Positions 53,532 to 62,666 of a stretch of 64,000 bases of DNA are shown here, one piece after another. Within the stretch, counting starts at the first letter, position 1. Every line of letters begins with the position of its first letter. The DNA lies in contig NZ_CP108430.1 of assembly GCF_041435335.1 (NCBI RefSeq), positions 5,803,001 through 5,867,000 of the forward strand. Reading direction: 5' to 3'. The notes below the pieces were generated by a model that had not been told where the DNA came from, searched no databases, and was given only the letters and a program-made list of their open reading frames with translations. Position numbers and translations under genes: made by a program. This DNA is from Streptomyces sp. NBC_01283 (GTDB lineage: Bacteria > Actinomycetota > Actinomycetes > Streptomycetales > Streptomycetaceae).

Positions 53532-54521
53532 ATGAGTGAGCCGGTCGACAGCAGCCAGCCCGAGCCGCCCGAGAGCGGCGGCGAAAGCACCTTCACCGTC
53601 ATCGTCGCCGCCGTCGCCAACCTCGGGATCGCGATCGCCAAGGCCGTCGCCGGTGTCATCAGCGGGTCGAGCGCCATGCTCTCCGAGGCGGCGCACTCGC
53701 TGGCGGACACCGTCACCGAGGTGCTGCTCCTCACCGCCCTGAAACGCAGCGAGAAGCCGGCCGACGAGGACCATCCGCTGGGCTACGGCCCCGAGCGCTA
53801 CATCTGGGCGATGCTCGCGGCCGTCGCCACCTTCGTCGGCGGCGCCGTCTTCTCGCTCTACGACGGCATCCACACGCTGGTGGCGGGCGAGGAGCTCGGC
53901 GACCCGCTCATCTCGTACATCGTGCTCGCCATCGCCTTCCTCCTGGAGGGCTACTCACTGCGCACCGGCGTCAGACAGGCCCGCGGTGAGGCGGCGCGCT
54001 TCGGGGCGTCCTTCGGGCGCTATCTGCGCCACACGCCCGACACCGCCGTGAAGGCCGTCGTCCTGGAGGACTCCGCCGCCCTCGCCGGTCTCGTGCTCGC
54101 CGCGGGCGGACTGCTCGGCGGGCAGCTCACCGGCTCCGGCGTCTGGGACGGCGTGGCCTCGCTCTGCATCGGCGCGCTCCTCCTGTACGTCGCCTGGGTG
54201 CTCGGCCGCAGCAACGCCCAGCTCCTCATCGGGCGGCCCCTGCCGAAGCCGATGCGCAAGGAGATCCGCGAGGTGCTGCTCGCCTCCGAGCACATCGAGG
54301 CCGTCCTCGAACTGACGACGCTGCTCCAAGGGCCGCGCGAGGCGCTCGTCGCCGCCAAGGTCGACTTCCGGGACGCCTCCACGGCGGCCCAGATCGAGTG
54401 GGCCTGCGAACAGGCCGAGCGGCGGCTGCGGGAGCGCTTTCCCGGCGTACGACGGGTCTACCTGGACCCCACACCGGGCTTCTCGCAGCGGCGCGAGGAA
54501 GGGCTCAGCCCGTGGCCGTGA
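53532..54521 (+). CDS. cation diffusion facilitator family metal exporter
   Basis: 329 aa from ATG 53532. About six membrane helices; metal site motif SEAAHSLADTVTE (H-x3-D type) in helix 2, and the partner HTPDTAVKAVVLEDSAAL in helix 5 region. The C-terminal cytoplasmic domain (about 235-310) is ferredoxin-like. Exports Zn, Fe or Mn; the exact metal cannot be told. Its end overlaps the convergent phosphatase gene by 17 bases. Confidence 0.9.
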   Translation: MSEPVDSSQPEPPESGGESTFTVIVAAVANLGIAIAKAVAGVISGSSAMLSEAAHSLADTVTEVLLLTALKRSEKPADEDHPLGYGPERYIWAMLAAVATFVGGAVFSLYDGIHTLVAGEELGDPLISYIVLAIAFLLEGYSLRTGVRQARGEAARFGASFGRYLRHTPDTAVKAVVLEDSAALAGLVLAAGGLLGGQLTGSGVWDGVASLCIGALLLYVAWVLGRSNAQLLIGRPLPKPMRKEIREVLLASEHIEAVLELTTLLQGPREALVAAKVDFRDASTAAQIEWACEQAERRLRERFPGVRRVYLDPTPGFSQRREEGLSPWP

Positions 54522-55293
54522 GCCCGGCGGCGTCCAGCAGGTAGGCCGTCATCGGGTCGTAGTGGCGCGGGCTCGTGACGTGGTCGTCCAGCGGGACGGT
54601 CACCTGGAGGGTGCCCTCGGCCTCGCCGATGAACAGCGCCGGGTCGTTGCAGTCCGCGTACCCGATGGAGTCGATGCCGCGCTGGCCCGCCCGTCCCGCC
54701 CAGCCGTGGTCGGCGACGACCAGGTCCGGCAGCGGGCGGCCCTCGCGCTCCAGGCCGTCCAGGATCGCGTTCATCGGCTCGGGGGAGTGCGTGTGCCACA
54801 GGGTCGCGCCGCGCTCCAGCATCGCCACGTCAGCGAACTGGAAGACCATGCCCTCGTCGGCGGTGAGACCCTCCGGGATGACGACGATCTCGCAGCCCGC
54901 CGCGCGCAGGGCGGCGGCCGTCGCACGGTGCACGTCGAGCAGGCCCCCGGGGTGGCCGGTGGCGAAAAGGACCCTCTCCTTGCCGGCCGCCGCCTTACGG
55001 AGGCGCGCCGCCATCCGCTCCAGGGCGTCGACCGTCAGCTCCGGGTCGATGGTGTCCTGCCCGTGCCGGAACGCGTCGTCGTCGATGACACCGCACCGCT
55101 CGGCCATCACCGCGAGGACGTCCTGCTCGTCGGTCCAGCGGTCGCCGAGCTCCAGGCCGAGCCAGTAGTGGCGGTCGCCGTTCGCGAGCTTCCGGTAGTG
55201 GCTGAGGTTGTTCTCGCGGGGCGTGGCGACATCGCCCGCGATGCGGGTACGGACGAGGTGGTCGACGAGCGCGGCACGGCTGGGTATGGACAT
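54505..55293 (-). CDS. conserved actinobacterial protein, annotated in relatives as phosphatase
   Basis: 262 aa from ATG 55293. Segments RVLFATGHPGGLLDVHRATAAAL, VVIPEGL, LVVADHGWAG and IGYADCNDPALFIGEAEGTLQ are strongly conserved-looking, with histidines and aspartates that might bind metal. I recall that near-identical Streptomyces proteins are labelled phosphatase, but I cannot point to a defined family motif. No signal peptide. Function should be taken as unknown. Confidence 0.6.
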   Translation of the reverse strand: MSIPSRAALVDHLVRTRIAGDVATPRENNLSHYRKLANGDRHYWLGLELGDRWTDEQDVLAVMAERCGVIDDDAFRHGQDTIDPELTVDALERMAARLRKAAAGKERVLFATGHPGGLLDVHRATAAALRAAGCEIVVIPEGLTADEGMVFQFADVAMLERGATLWHTHSPEPMNAILDGLEREGRPLPDLVVADHGWAGRAGQRGIDSIGYADCNDPALFIGEAEGTLQVTVPLDDHVTSPRHYDPMTAYLLDAAGLTATG

Positions 55294-55453
55294 GGTCCCT
55301 ATTCTGCCGTCGGTAACCGGCTGGTGGCGGGCAGTCCCGAAGCATGGACCTGTGAGGTGCACTGCGTTTGGCTTGGGCGGGGTGGGTTCTTCCTTGTCTG
55401 CGGGCCGGCTGTGGCTGGTCGCGCAGTTCCCCACGCCCCTTCGGGGGCGCCCC

Positions 55454-56983
55454 CTAGCGGTCTCTACTCAGCGCGAACCACAGTTCCATCCGTACGTCCG
55501 GGTCGTCCAAGTCCGACCCCAGTAGCGCCGCGCACCGCGTGATGCGCTGCCGGACCGTGTTGCGGTGTACGCCCAGCGCCGTCGCCGTGCGGTCCCAGCT
55601 TCCGTGCAGGGAGAGCCAGGTGCGCAGGGTTCCTGTCAGGGCCTCGTTGCCGCCCAGTGGGGCCAGCAGCACGCGCGCGTGGGCCGTGGCCTCCTCGGGG
55701 GCGATCAGGGCGGCGATGCCCGCCTCGCGGTGCCTGACGAGGGGCGTCCGGGTGGCCTCGGCGCGGCGCAGGGCGCGGTCCGCCTGGGCCTCGGCGGCGG
55801 GCAGGTCGCCGGTGGCGGCGGGGGCGGAGGCGCCCAGGGTCCAGCCCTCCTGACCGGTGAGCTCGCGGCCGGCGGGGAGCAGGAGCCGTACGAGGTCCTG
55901 TCCCGCGTCCGCGTCGACCAGGCCGCTGCCCAGCGCGGCGGCCAGCGCGGAGGCGGCGACGGAGTGTGCCACCGGGTCGTTGCCGGCGTCCCCGCGCGCG
56001 TGCACCACGGTCCACTCCTCGGCCCCCAGGAGAGGCGCGACATCGCCCACCGCCGAGCCGAGCAGCAGCCGTACGAGAGCCGCCGAGCGTACGGAGTCGG
56101 CGGCACCCTGGTGTTTCCCGGTCAGGAGCGAGAGCAGCACGACGGCCACCCCGGTGATGGTGTGGTCCCCGGGTTCACGGTGTTCGGCGGCGACCCCGAG
56201 CGCGAACCCCTGCCCGCCGCCCAGCGCGTACGCGGCGAGGTGCGTGCCGCCCACGGAGTCGGTCGCGGAGGCGGGGGCCGGGCCGGGGCGCCCCGACGGG
56301 CGGACGACTTCGGAGAGGTCGTGCACCGCCTGCCGCACCCCCGCTCCCGGAGCCGTCCCCACCGTGTGGAGCACCGCGCCGTCCGGGGCGTAGAGCGCCG
56401 CCCAGCCGCCCAGGCGGGCCGCCAGCTGGCGCAGCACCGCCGGGACCGGGTCGGGGCGGGCGGCGGCCGTGGCGAGGCCCTGCTGCGCCTCCGTCACGCG
56501 GCGCAGCTCCGCGTGCCTGGCCTCCGCCACCAGCCGCCACACCGCGCGGGCGACCCCGCTGAACGTCGTGCGCGGCGGCACCTCAAGGAGCGGTAGACCG
56601 TAGCGGTCGCAGGCCGTCACCAGGGCGCGCGGCACCGTGTCGTGCACCGGTGCGACACCGAAGCCGAGGGCCGCGCCGCCCGCCTCCACGATCCGTGCCA
56701 CGTAGTCGTCCAGGTACACGCCCGCGCCCACCGGGTCGGTGATGTGCACGCCCGCCGTCAACAGCAGCTCGCCGCCCAGGAGATACGGATACGGGTCCGC
56801 CATCTCCGATGTGTGCACCCACTGGACGGCCGCCCCGCTCTCCCCGGCGTCGGGGCCCGCGATCTGGCGCAGGCCCAGCTCCTCCCGGGCGAGCAGCGCG
56901 GTGAGCGGGACCGGCGGGGTCGGAGGAGGCGCGGAGGGGCCTGACGGTGCTGCGGGGTCCGGCACGGTGGATGTTCCATCCAT
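55454..56983 (-). CDS. PucR-family transcriptional regulator
   Basis: 509 aa from ATG 56983. After a Pro-rich start the N-terminal PucR domain follows ([21 protein letters not shown] region), then a GGDEF-like/CdaR middle, and a C-terminal HTH_30 ([29 protein letters not shown], split). PucR-type proteins regulate purine, amino-acid and polyamine catabolism. Divergent from the symporter-ureohydrolase-ThDP gene set (171 bases apart), so it is their likely regulator. Confidence 0.9.
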   Translation of the reverse strand: MDGTSTVPDPAAPSGPSAPPPTPPVPLTALLAREELGLRQIAGPDAGESGAAVQWVHTSEMADPYPYLLGGELLLTAGVHITDPVGAGVYLDDYVARIVEAGGAALGFGVAPVHDTVPRALVTACDRYGLPLLEVPPRTTFSGVARAVWRLVAEARHAELRRVTEAQQGLATAAARPDPVPAVLRQLAARLGGWAALYAPDGAVLHTVGTAPGAGVRQAVHDLSEVVRPSGRPGPAPASATDSVGGTHLAAYALGGGQGFALGVAAEHREPGDHTITGVAVVLLSLLTGKHQGAADSVRSAALVRLLLGSAVGDVAPLLGAEEWTVVHARGDAGNDPVAHSVAASALAAALGSGLVDADAGQDLVRLLLPAGRELTGQEGWTLGASAPAATGDLPAAEAQADRALRRAEATRTPLVRHREAGIAALIAPEEATAHARVLLAPLGGNEALTGTLRTWLSLHGSWDRTATALGVHRNTVRQRITRCAALLGSDLDDPDVRMELWFALSRDR

Positions 56984-57154
56984 ATCGATCACGGGGAATG
57001 GATGAAACGTACACTTCAGCGTTGCTTTCCGGCCACCTAAGGTCGTGCCGACCCCAGGCCGCGGGTACGGGCGGATGTCCCCGCGGCCGGTCGTTGCCAC
57101 CCCCCCCACCCCCATCTGCACGACACGCCACCGAGGTGCGCGAAGGAGGGCCCT

Positions 57155-58624
57155 ATGGCCGTCGACTACACAGTGATCGTCGTCTATCTCGCCGGCATGC
57201 TCGCCATGGGCTGGTGGGGCATGCGCCGCGCCAAGTCCAAGAGCGAGTTCCTGGTCGCCGGACGCCGCCTCGGACCGTGGATGTACTCCGGGACCATGGC
57301 CGCCATCGTCCTCGGCGGCGCGTCCACCATCGGCGGCGTCGGCCTCGGCTACCAGTACGGGCTCTCCGGCGCCTGGATGGTCTTCACGATCGGCCTCGGC
57401 CTGCTCGCGCTGAGTGTCTTCTTTTCGGCGCGCATCGCCCGCCTGAAGGTCTACACCGTCTCCGAGATGCTCGACCTCCGCTACGGCGGACGCGCGGGCA
57501 TCATCTCCGGGGTCGTCATGTGGTCGTACACGCTGATGCTCGCGGTCACCTCGACCATCGCGTACGCCACGATCTTCGACGTCATCTTCGACATGAACCG
57601 CACGATCGCGATCATCCTCGGCGGCTCGATCGTCGTCGCGTACTCGACGCTCGGCGGCATGTGGTCCATCACGCTCACCGACATGGTGCAGTTCGTGGTG
57701 AAGACCATCGGCGTGCTGCTCCTGCTGCTGCCCATCGCGGTCGTGAAGGCCGGCGGCTTCAGCGAGATGAAGGCCAAGCTGCCCACCGAGTACTTCGACC
57801 CGCTGGGCATCGGCGGCGAGACGATCTTCACGTACGTCCTGATCTATACGTTCGGCATGCTCATCGGGCAGGACATCTGGCAGCGCGTCTTCACCGCGCG
57901 CAGCGACAAGGTCGCCCGCTACGGCGGAACCGTCGCCGGTACCTACTGTCTCGTGTACGCCATCGCGGGCGCCGTCATCGGCACCGCCGCCAAGGTCATG
58001 TACCCGAAGCTGCCGAGCGCCGACGCGGCCTTCGCGACGATGGTCAAGGACGAGCTCCCCATGGGCGTACGAGGCCTGGTGCTCGCCGCGGCCCTCGCCG
58101 CCGTGATGTCCACGTCCTCCGGAGCACTCATCGCCTGCGCCACCGTCGCCAACAACGACATCTGGTCGCGGCTGCGGGGCGTCGTGAAGTCCGACGGGGC
58201 AGGCGACGAGCCGCACGACGAGGTGAAGGGCAACCGCCTCTTCATCCTGATCATGGGCATCGGCGTCGTCTGCATCGCCATCGCACTCAACGACGTCGTC
58301 CAGGCGCTGACCGTCGCCTACAACCTGCTCGTCGCCGGTCTTCTCGTGCCGATCCTCGGCGGGCTGCTCTGGAAGCGCGGCACCGCCGAGGGCGCGCTCG
58401 CGGCCATCGTCGCCGGCGGGCTCTCCGTCGTCGGGCTCATGTGGGGGTACGGAATCCTCGCCAACGAGCCGATCTACTACGGCCTGTTGATCTCTCTCGG
58501 CGTGTACGTCGTCGTCTCCCTCGCCACGAAGCCCACCGACGCCTCGGTCCTCGCGGCCTGGCGCGAGCGGCTCGCGGGCCGGGGGTCCGAAGAAGCGGAA
58601 CCGGAAACGCCGGTGGCCGTCTAG
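57155..58624 (+). CDS. sodium:solute symporter (SSS family)
   Basis: 489 aa, about 13 membrane helices. SSS features: [26 protein letters not shown] near the start, the Na site loop [20 protein letters not shown] and [16 protein letters not shown]. Likely brings in the substrate of the following enzymes, perhaps a guanidino compound or polyamine-related amino acid; this is context inference. Followed 86 bases later by the ureohydrolase. Confidence 0.9.
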   Translation: MAVDYTVIVVYLAGMLAMGWWGMRRAKSKSEFLVAGRRLGPWMYSGTMAAIVLGGASTIGGVGLGYQYGLSGAWMVFTIGLGLLALSVFFSARIARLKVYTVSEMLDLRYGGRAGIISGVVMWSYTLMLAVTSTIAYATIFDVIFDMNRTIAIILGGSIVVAYSTLGGMWSITLTDMVQFVVKTIGVLLLLLPIAVVKAGGFSEMKAKLPTEYFDPLGIGGETIFTYVLIYTFGMLIGQDIWQRVFTARSDKVARYGGTVAGTYCLVYAIAGAVIGTAAKVMYPKLPSADAAFATMVKDELPMGVRGLVLAAALAAVMSTSSGALIACATVANNDIWSRLRGVVKSDGAGDEPHDEVKGNRLFILIMGIGVVCIAIALNDVVQALTVAYNLLVAGLLVPILGGLLWKRGTAEGALAAIVAGGLSVVGLMWGYGILANEPIYYGLLISLGVYVVVSLATKPTDASVLAAWRERLAGRGSEEAEPETPVAV

Positions 58625-58710
58625 CCATGCGCGCGGCCCGCTGTCGGTGGGCCGCGCGACACTTGTCCCAGCAGCACAGCAGCACTCGTACCAGCAGGAG
58701 GAAACCGACC

Positions 58711-59691
58711 ATGAGCAGCGCCGAGACCCCGACCCCCCGCGGCCCGGTCGATTCCTCCCGCGTCCCGAGGTACGCGGGCCCGGCGACCTACGCCCGGCTG
58801 CCCCGCCTCGACGAGGTGGGCGGCAAGACGGACATCGCCGTGGTCGGCGTGCCCTTCGACACCGGTGTCTCGTACCGCCCCGGCGCCCGCTTCGGCGGCA
58901 ACGCGATCCGCGAGGCCTCGCGCCTCCTTCGCCCGTACAACCCCGCGCAGGACGCCTCGCCCTTCGCGCTCGCCCAGGTCGCGGACGCGGGCGACATAGC
59001 CGCCAACCCGTTCAACATCAACGAGGCGGTCGAGACGATCGAGGCCGCCGCGGACGATCTGCTCGGCTCGGGTGCCCGCATGATGACGCTCGGCGGCGAC
59101 CACACCATCGCCCTGCCGCTGCTCCGGTCCGTCGCCAAGAAGCACGGCCCGGTCGCCCTGCTGCACTTCGACGCGCACCTGGACACCTGGGACACGTACT
59201 TCGGCGCCGAGTACACCCACGGCACGCCGTTCCGCCGTGCCGTCGAGGAGGGCATCCTCGACACCGAGGCGCTCTCCCACGTCGGCACGCGCGGCCCGCT
59301 GTACGGCAAGCAGGACCTCACGGACGACGAGAAGATGGGCTTCGGCATCGTCACCTCGGCGGACATCTACCGCCGCGGCGCCGACGAGGTCGCCGACCAG
59401 CTGCGCCAGCGCATCGGCGACCGCCCGCTGTACATCTCGATCGACATCGACTGCCTGGACCCGGCCCACGCGCCCGGCACCGGCACCCCGGAGGCCGGCG
59501 GCATGACGTCGCGCGAGCTCCTGGAGATCCTGCGGGGGCTCTCCTCCTGCAACCTCGTCTCGGCCGACGTCGTCGAGGTCGCCCCCGCCTACGACCACGC
59601 GGAGATCACGGCCGTCGCCGCCTCGCACACCGCGTACGAGCTGACGACGATCATGTCCCGCCAGATCGCGGAGGGGCGGGCGGCCAAGTGA
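58711..59691 (+). CDS. speB: ureohydrolase: agmatinase or guanidinobutyrase
   Basis: 326 aa with GGAGGAAA upstream. Arginase/agmatinase fold: [49 protein letters not shown] (binuclear Mn ligands). It removes urea from agmatine or 4-guanidinobutyrate. Its stop overlaps the GTG start of the ThDP enzyme (GTGA), showing coupling. The ThDP partner makes a 4-guanidinobutyrate route at least as likely as agmatine use, so the symbol follows common annotation only. Confidence 0.88.
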   Translation: MSSAETPTPRGPVDSSRVPRYAGPATYARLPRLDEVGGKTDIAVVGVPFDTGVSYRPGARFGGNAIREASRLLRPYNPAQDASPFALAQVADAGDIAANPFNINEAVETIEAAADDLLGSGARMMTLGGDHTIALPLLRSVAKKHGPVALLHFDAHLDTWDTYFGAEYTHGTPFRRAVEEGILDTEALSHVGTRGPLYGKQDLTDDEKMGFGIVTSADIYRRGADEVADQLRQRIGDRPLYISIDIDCLDPAHAPGTGTPEAGGMTSRELLEILRGLSSCNLVSADVVEVAPAYDHAEITAVAASHTAYELTTIMSRQIAEGRAAK

Positions 59692-61373
59692 CGCACGACC
59701 ACGACGTAGTCCTGCGGCCCACGGACGCGCAGAAGGAGGCGGCCCTGAACCCGCCCGCCGGGCGCAACGGCGGCGACCTCGTCGTGGAGACCCTCCAGGG
59801 CCTCGGCGCGACGACGGTCTTCGGGCTCCCCGGCCAGCACGCGCTCGGCATGTTCGACGCCCTGCGCCGCTCGTCCCTGTCGTACGTGGGCATGCGCGTC
59901 GAGAACAACACGGGCTTCGCGGCGGACGCGTACGGCCGGATCACCGGTGAGGTGGCCCCGCTGCTGCTCTCCACCGGCCCCGGTGCGCTGACCTCGCTCG
60001 CCGCGCTCCAGGAGGCGGCGGCGGGCTCCTCGCCCGTGCTCGCGATCGGCAGCCAGATCCCGGTGGCGGGCCTGGGCGGCGGCCGGCACGGCTACCTCCA
60101 CGAGCTGCGCGACCAGCAGGCGTCATTCCGCGACATCGTGAAGTCCGTCCACACGGTCCGCACGGCCTCGCAGATCCCCTCCGCGATCGCGGCGGCCTGG
60201 GAGTCGGCGCTCACCGCCCCGCACGGCCCGGTGTGGGTGGAGATCCCGCAGGACGTGCTGCTCGCGGAGACGACCCTGCCCGTCGTCACCGCCATGGACG
60301 CGACCCCGGAAGAGGTCGTCCCGCGCCCCGAGCTGACGGCGGTCGCCGCCGACCTGCTCTCGCGCGCCGAACGTCCGGCGATCATCGCGGGCGGCGGCGT
60401 CGTGCGTTCGGATGCTTCCGGCAAGCTCCTCGCTCTCGCGGAACTCGTGAACGCGCCCGTCGTCACGACCTTCGGCGGCAAGGGCGCGTTCCCCTGGGAG
60501 CACCCGCTGTCGCTCCAGTCGTGGCTGGAGGACCGGTACACGACGGACTTCCTGGAGGACGCGGACGTCCTGTTGGTGGTCGGCTCGGGCCTGGGCGAAC
60601 TCTCCTCGAACTACCACACGTTCAAGCCGCGCGGCCGGGTCATCCAGATCGAGGCGGACGCCGGGAAGCTGGAGTCCAACCATCCGGCGCTCGGCATCCA
60701 CGCGGACGCACGGCTCGCGCTGTCGGCCCTCCTGGAGACGATCGACACGCCCCGCGAGGACGCCTCGGCCCCCGAGCGGGTTCGTGCCGTGCTCACCAAG
60801 GTCCGGGACCGGATCGCCGCCCAGGAGCTCACCCTGGAGCAGCAGGTGCTCGCCGCGGTGCGCGAGGCACTGCCGGACGCGGCGCCGTCCTTCTGGGACA
60901 TGACGATCCTGGCCTACTGGGCCTGGTCCGCCTTCGACGCGCGGCACCCGAACACCATGCACTCGGCGCAGGGCGCGGGCGGCCTCGGGTACGGCTTCCC
61001 GGCCGCCATCGGCGCGGCTGCCGCCGACCCCTCGAAGCCGGTCCTGGCCGTCTCGGGTGACGGCGGCGCGATGTACTCCCTCGCGGAACTGGCCTCGGCC
61101 AAGCAGCACGACCTGCCGGTCACCTGGCTGATCGTGGACGACGGGGGCTACGGCATCCTCCGGGAGTACATGTCCGACGCGTTCGGGGAGCCCACGGCCA
61201 CGGAACTCTCCCGGCCGGACTTCGTCGCGCTCGCGGAGTCCTTCGGGGTGCCTGGGGTCCGCACGACCCCGGAGAGCCTGCGGGACGACCTCGCGAAGGC
61301 GCTGGCGGCTCCCGGCCCTTCGGTCGTCGTGCTCCCGGCGGTGCTGCGCATGTTCGAGCCGACGCACCTCTGA
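59688..61373 (+). CDS. thiamine-diphosphate enzyme, possibly 2-ketoarginine decarboxylase (AruI-like)
   Basis: 561 aa, GTG start overlapping the ureohydrolase stop. Three ThDP-enzyme domains: PYR domain with catalytic E72 ([15 protein letters not shown]), central domain with [13 protein letters not shown] domain with [14 protein letters not shown] and VDDGGYG (Mg-ThDP site). Pseudomonas AruI, the 2-ketoarginine decarboxylase, is of this family and size and works upstream of guanidinobutyrase. Coupling to a ureohydrolase therefore suggests this function. Acetolactate synthase or another 2-keto acid decarboxylase are alternatives; no small regulatory subunit gene is present. Confidence 0.82.
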   Translation: MTHDHDVVLRPTDAQKEAALNPPAGRNGGDLVVETLQGLGATTVFGLPGQHALGMFDALRRSSLSYVGMRVENNTGFAADAYGRITGEVAPLLLSTGPGALTSLAALQEAAAGSSPVLAIGSQIPVAGLGGGRHGYLHELRDQQASFRDIVKSVHTVRTASQIPSAIAAAWESALTAPHGPVWVEIPQDVLLAETTLPVVTAMDATPEEVVPRPELTAVAADLLSRAERPAIIAGGGVVRSDASGKLLALAELVNAPVVTTFGGKGAFPWEHPLSLQSWLEDRYTTDFLEDADVLLVVGSGLGELSSNYHTFKPRGRVIQIEADAGKLESNHPALGIHADARLALSALLETIDTPREDASAPERVRAVLTKVRDRIAAQELTLEQQVLAAVREALPDAAPSFWDMTILAYWAWSAFDARHPNTMHSAQGAGGLGYGFPAAIGAAAADPSKPVLAVSGDGGAMYSLAELASAKQHDLPVTWLIVDDGGYGILREYMSDAFGEPTATELSRPDFVALAESFGVPGVRTTPESLRDDLAKALAAPGPSVVVLPAVLRMFEPTHL

Positions 61374-61412
61374 GGCCGGGCTGATCCGGAGGCTGGGCTG
61401 ATTGCAAGAAAT

Positions 61413-61450
61413 TCCCGGCGTCACACCGTGAACAGCGGGTGACGCCGGGA
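61413..61450 (+). terminator. terminator after ThDP enzyme operon
   Basis: TCCCGGCGTCAC and GTGACGCCGGGA, a perfect 12-bp stem with 14-base loop, followed by CTTTTC. Confidence 0.9.
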
Positions 61451-61627
61451 CTTTTCTGCAGTCCGTAGGGATCATCCGGACACGGGCTGGTCACAGATCG
61501 GTCATCTGTTCCCAAGTCGTGCAACTTTTCACCGGTACTCGTGAGTCATGCGGGGTGAGTGTGCCGGGGGGCGCACTCGTACGGGCTCTCTGGGGCTCGT
61601 ACAGAACCAAGGGGATGGGGAAACTCC

Positions 61628-62566
61628 ATGAAGCACCCGGTATCCGGGATATCCAGGCGTGCCCGCGTGCTCTCGGCGGGCCTCGCCGCCGGAGTACTCG
61701 TGCCGCTCGGTACGGCCTCCGTCGCGACGCCCGCCGTCGCCGCGGCGGCACCGCAGGTCACCTGCACCTCCGCGCAGTCCGGCCTGGCCGCCAAGCTCAC
61801 GAAGGACATCACGGCGGCGCTCAAGAACCGCAAGGGCACCGTCGCGGTCGGCCTCCGCGACCGCACCACGGGCACCACCTGCACGCTGCGCGCGGGCACC
61901 TCCTTCGACTCGGCGAGCGTCGTCAAGGTGACCGTCCTCGCGGCGCTCCTGTGGGACGCGAAGAAGACCGACCGGAAGCTGTCGGCCCGTGAGTCGGACC
62001 TCGCCTACTCCATGATCACCAAGTCGGACAACGCGGCGACCAGCAAGCTCTGGAGTCAGCTCGGCACGGGGAAGATCAAGGCGTTCCTCCGGGCCGCCAA
62101 GATGACGAACACGGTGCCGGGATCCGGCGGCTACTGGGGCCTGACCCGGATCAACGCGGCCGACGAGCAGAAGCTCCTCGCCCTGGTCACCGCCCAGAAC
62201 TCCGTCCTGAGCGACAACGCGCGCGCCTACATCCTCAAGCTGATGAACAAGGTCGTCTCCTCGCAGCGCTGGGGCACTCCGGCGGGCGCGCCGTCCGGCG
62301 TCAAGATCCACGTCAAGAACGGCTGGCTGCAGCGGTCCACGCACGGCTGGCGTGTGCACAGCATCGGCGCGTTCAAGGGCGGCGGCCACGACTACACCCT
62401 CTCCGTGCTCACCCACGGCAACAGCACCATGAACTACGGCGTCGCCACCATCCAGGGCGTCGCCAAGGCCGTCCACAAGGACCTGACGCCCAGCGCCTCC
62501 GCGGCCGGGCGCTACGCCCCGACGGACACGCCGCGGGAGGCGTTCGTGGCGGTCCCCGGCAGCTGA
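61628..62566 (+). CDS. secreted class A beta-lactamase-fold serine hydrolase
   Basis: 312 aa from ATG 61628. Signal peptide about 1-41 (RRARVLSAGLAAGVLVPLG, ending AVAAAA). Active-site S97-V-V-K100 (SxxK), SDN at 133-135, and KNGW region in place of the KTG triad. This mix is seen in serine hydrolases of the beta-lactamase/D-Ala-D-Ala carboxypeptidase superfamily whose target is often wall peptidoglycan. C-terminal 30 residues hydrophilic. No resistance role can be claimed. Confidence 0.88.
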   Translation: MKHPVSGISRRARVLSAGLAAGVLVPLGTASVATPAVAAAAPQVTCTSAQSGLAAKLTKDITAALKNRKGTVAVGLRDRTTGTTCTLRAGTSFDSASVVKVTVLAALLWDAKKTDRKLSARESDLAYSMITKSDNAATSKLWSQLGTGKIKAFLRAAKMTNTVPGSGGYWGLTRINAADEQKLLALVTAQNSVLSDNARAYILKLMNKVVSSQRWGTPAGAPSGVKIHVKNGWLQRSTHGWRVHSIGAFKGGGHDYTLSVLTHGNSTMNYGVATIQGVAKAVHKDLTPSASAAGRYAPTDTPREAFVAVPGS

Positions 62567-62598
62567 CGGGGTCCTAGGACCTCAGACCCCTCTTTGTT

Positions 62599-62627
62599 GC
62601 GGCGGGATGAAATCCGCATCCCGCCGC
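62599..62627 (+). terminator. terminator after serine hydrolase gene
   Basis: GCGGCGGGATG, 7-base loop, CATCCCGCCGC: perfect 11-bp stem about 32 bases beyond the stop codon. Confidence 0.85.
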
Positions 62628-62666
62628 GTTGGGCCTCTCGGCAGGTCAGGTCGACGGGTCGACGGG

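Noticed and set aside
59688..61373. Acetolactate synthase large subunit (ilvB)
   Set aside because: No small subunit gene follows and the gene is coupled to a ureohydrolase, unlike ilvBNC.
61628..62566. Antibiotic-resistance beta-lactamase
   Set aside because: SxxK and SDN are present but the KTG box is not canonical; wall-related serine hydrolase is safer.
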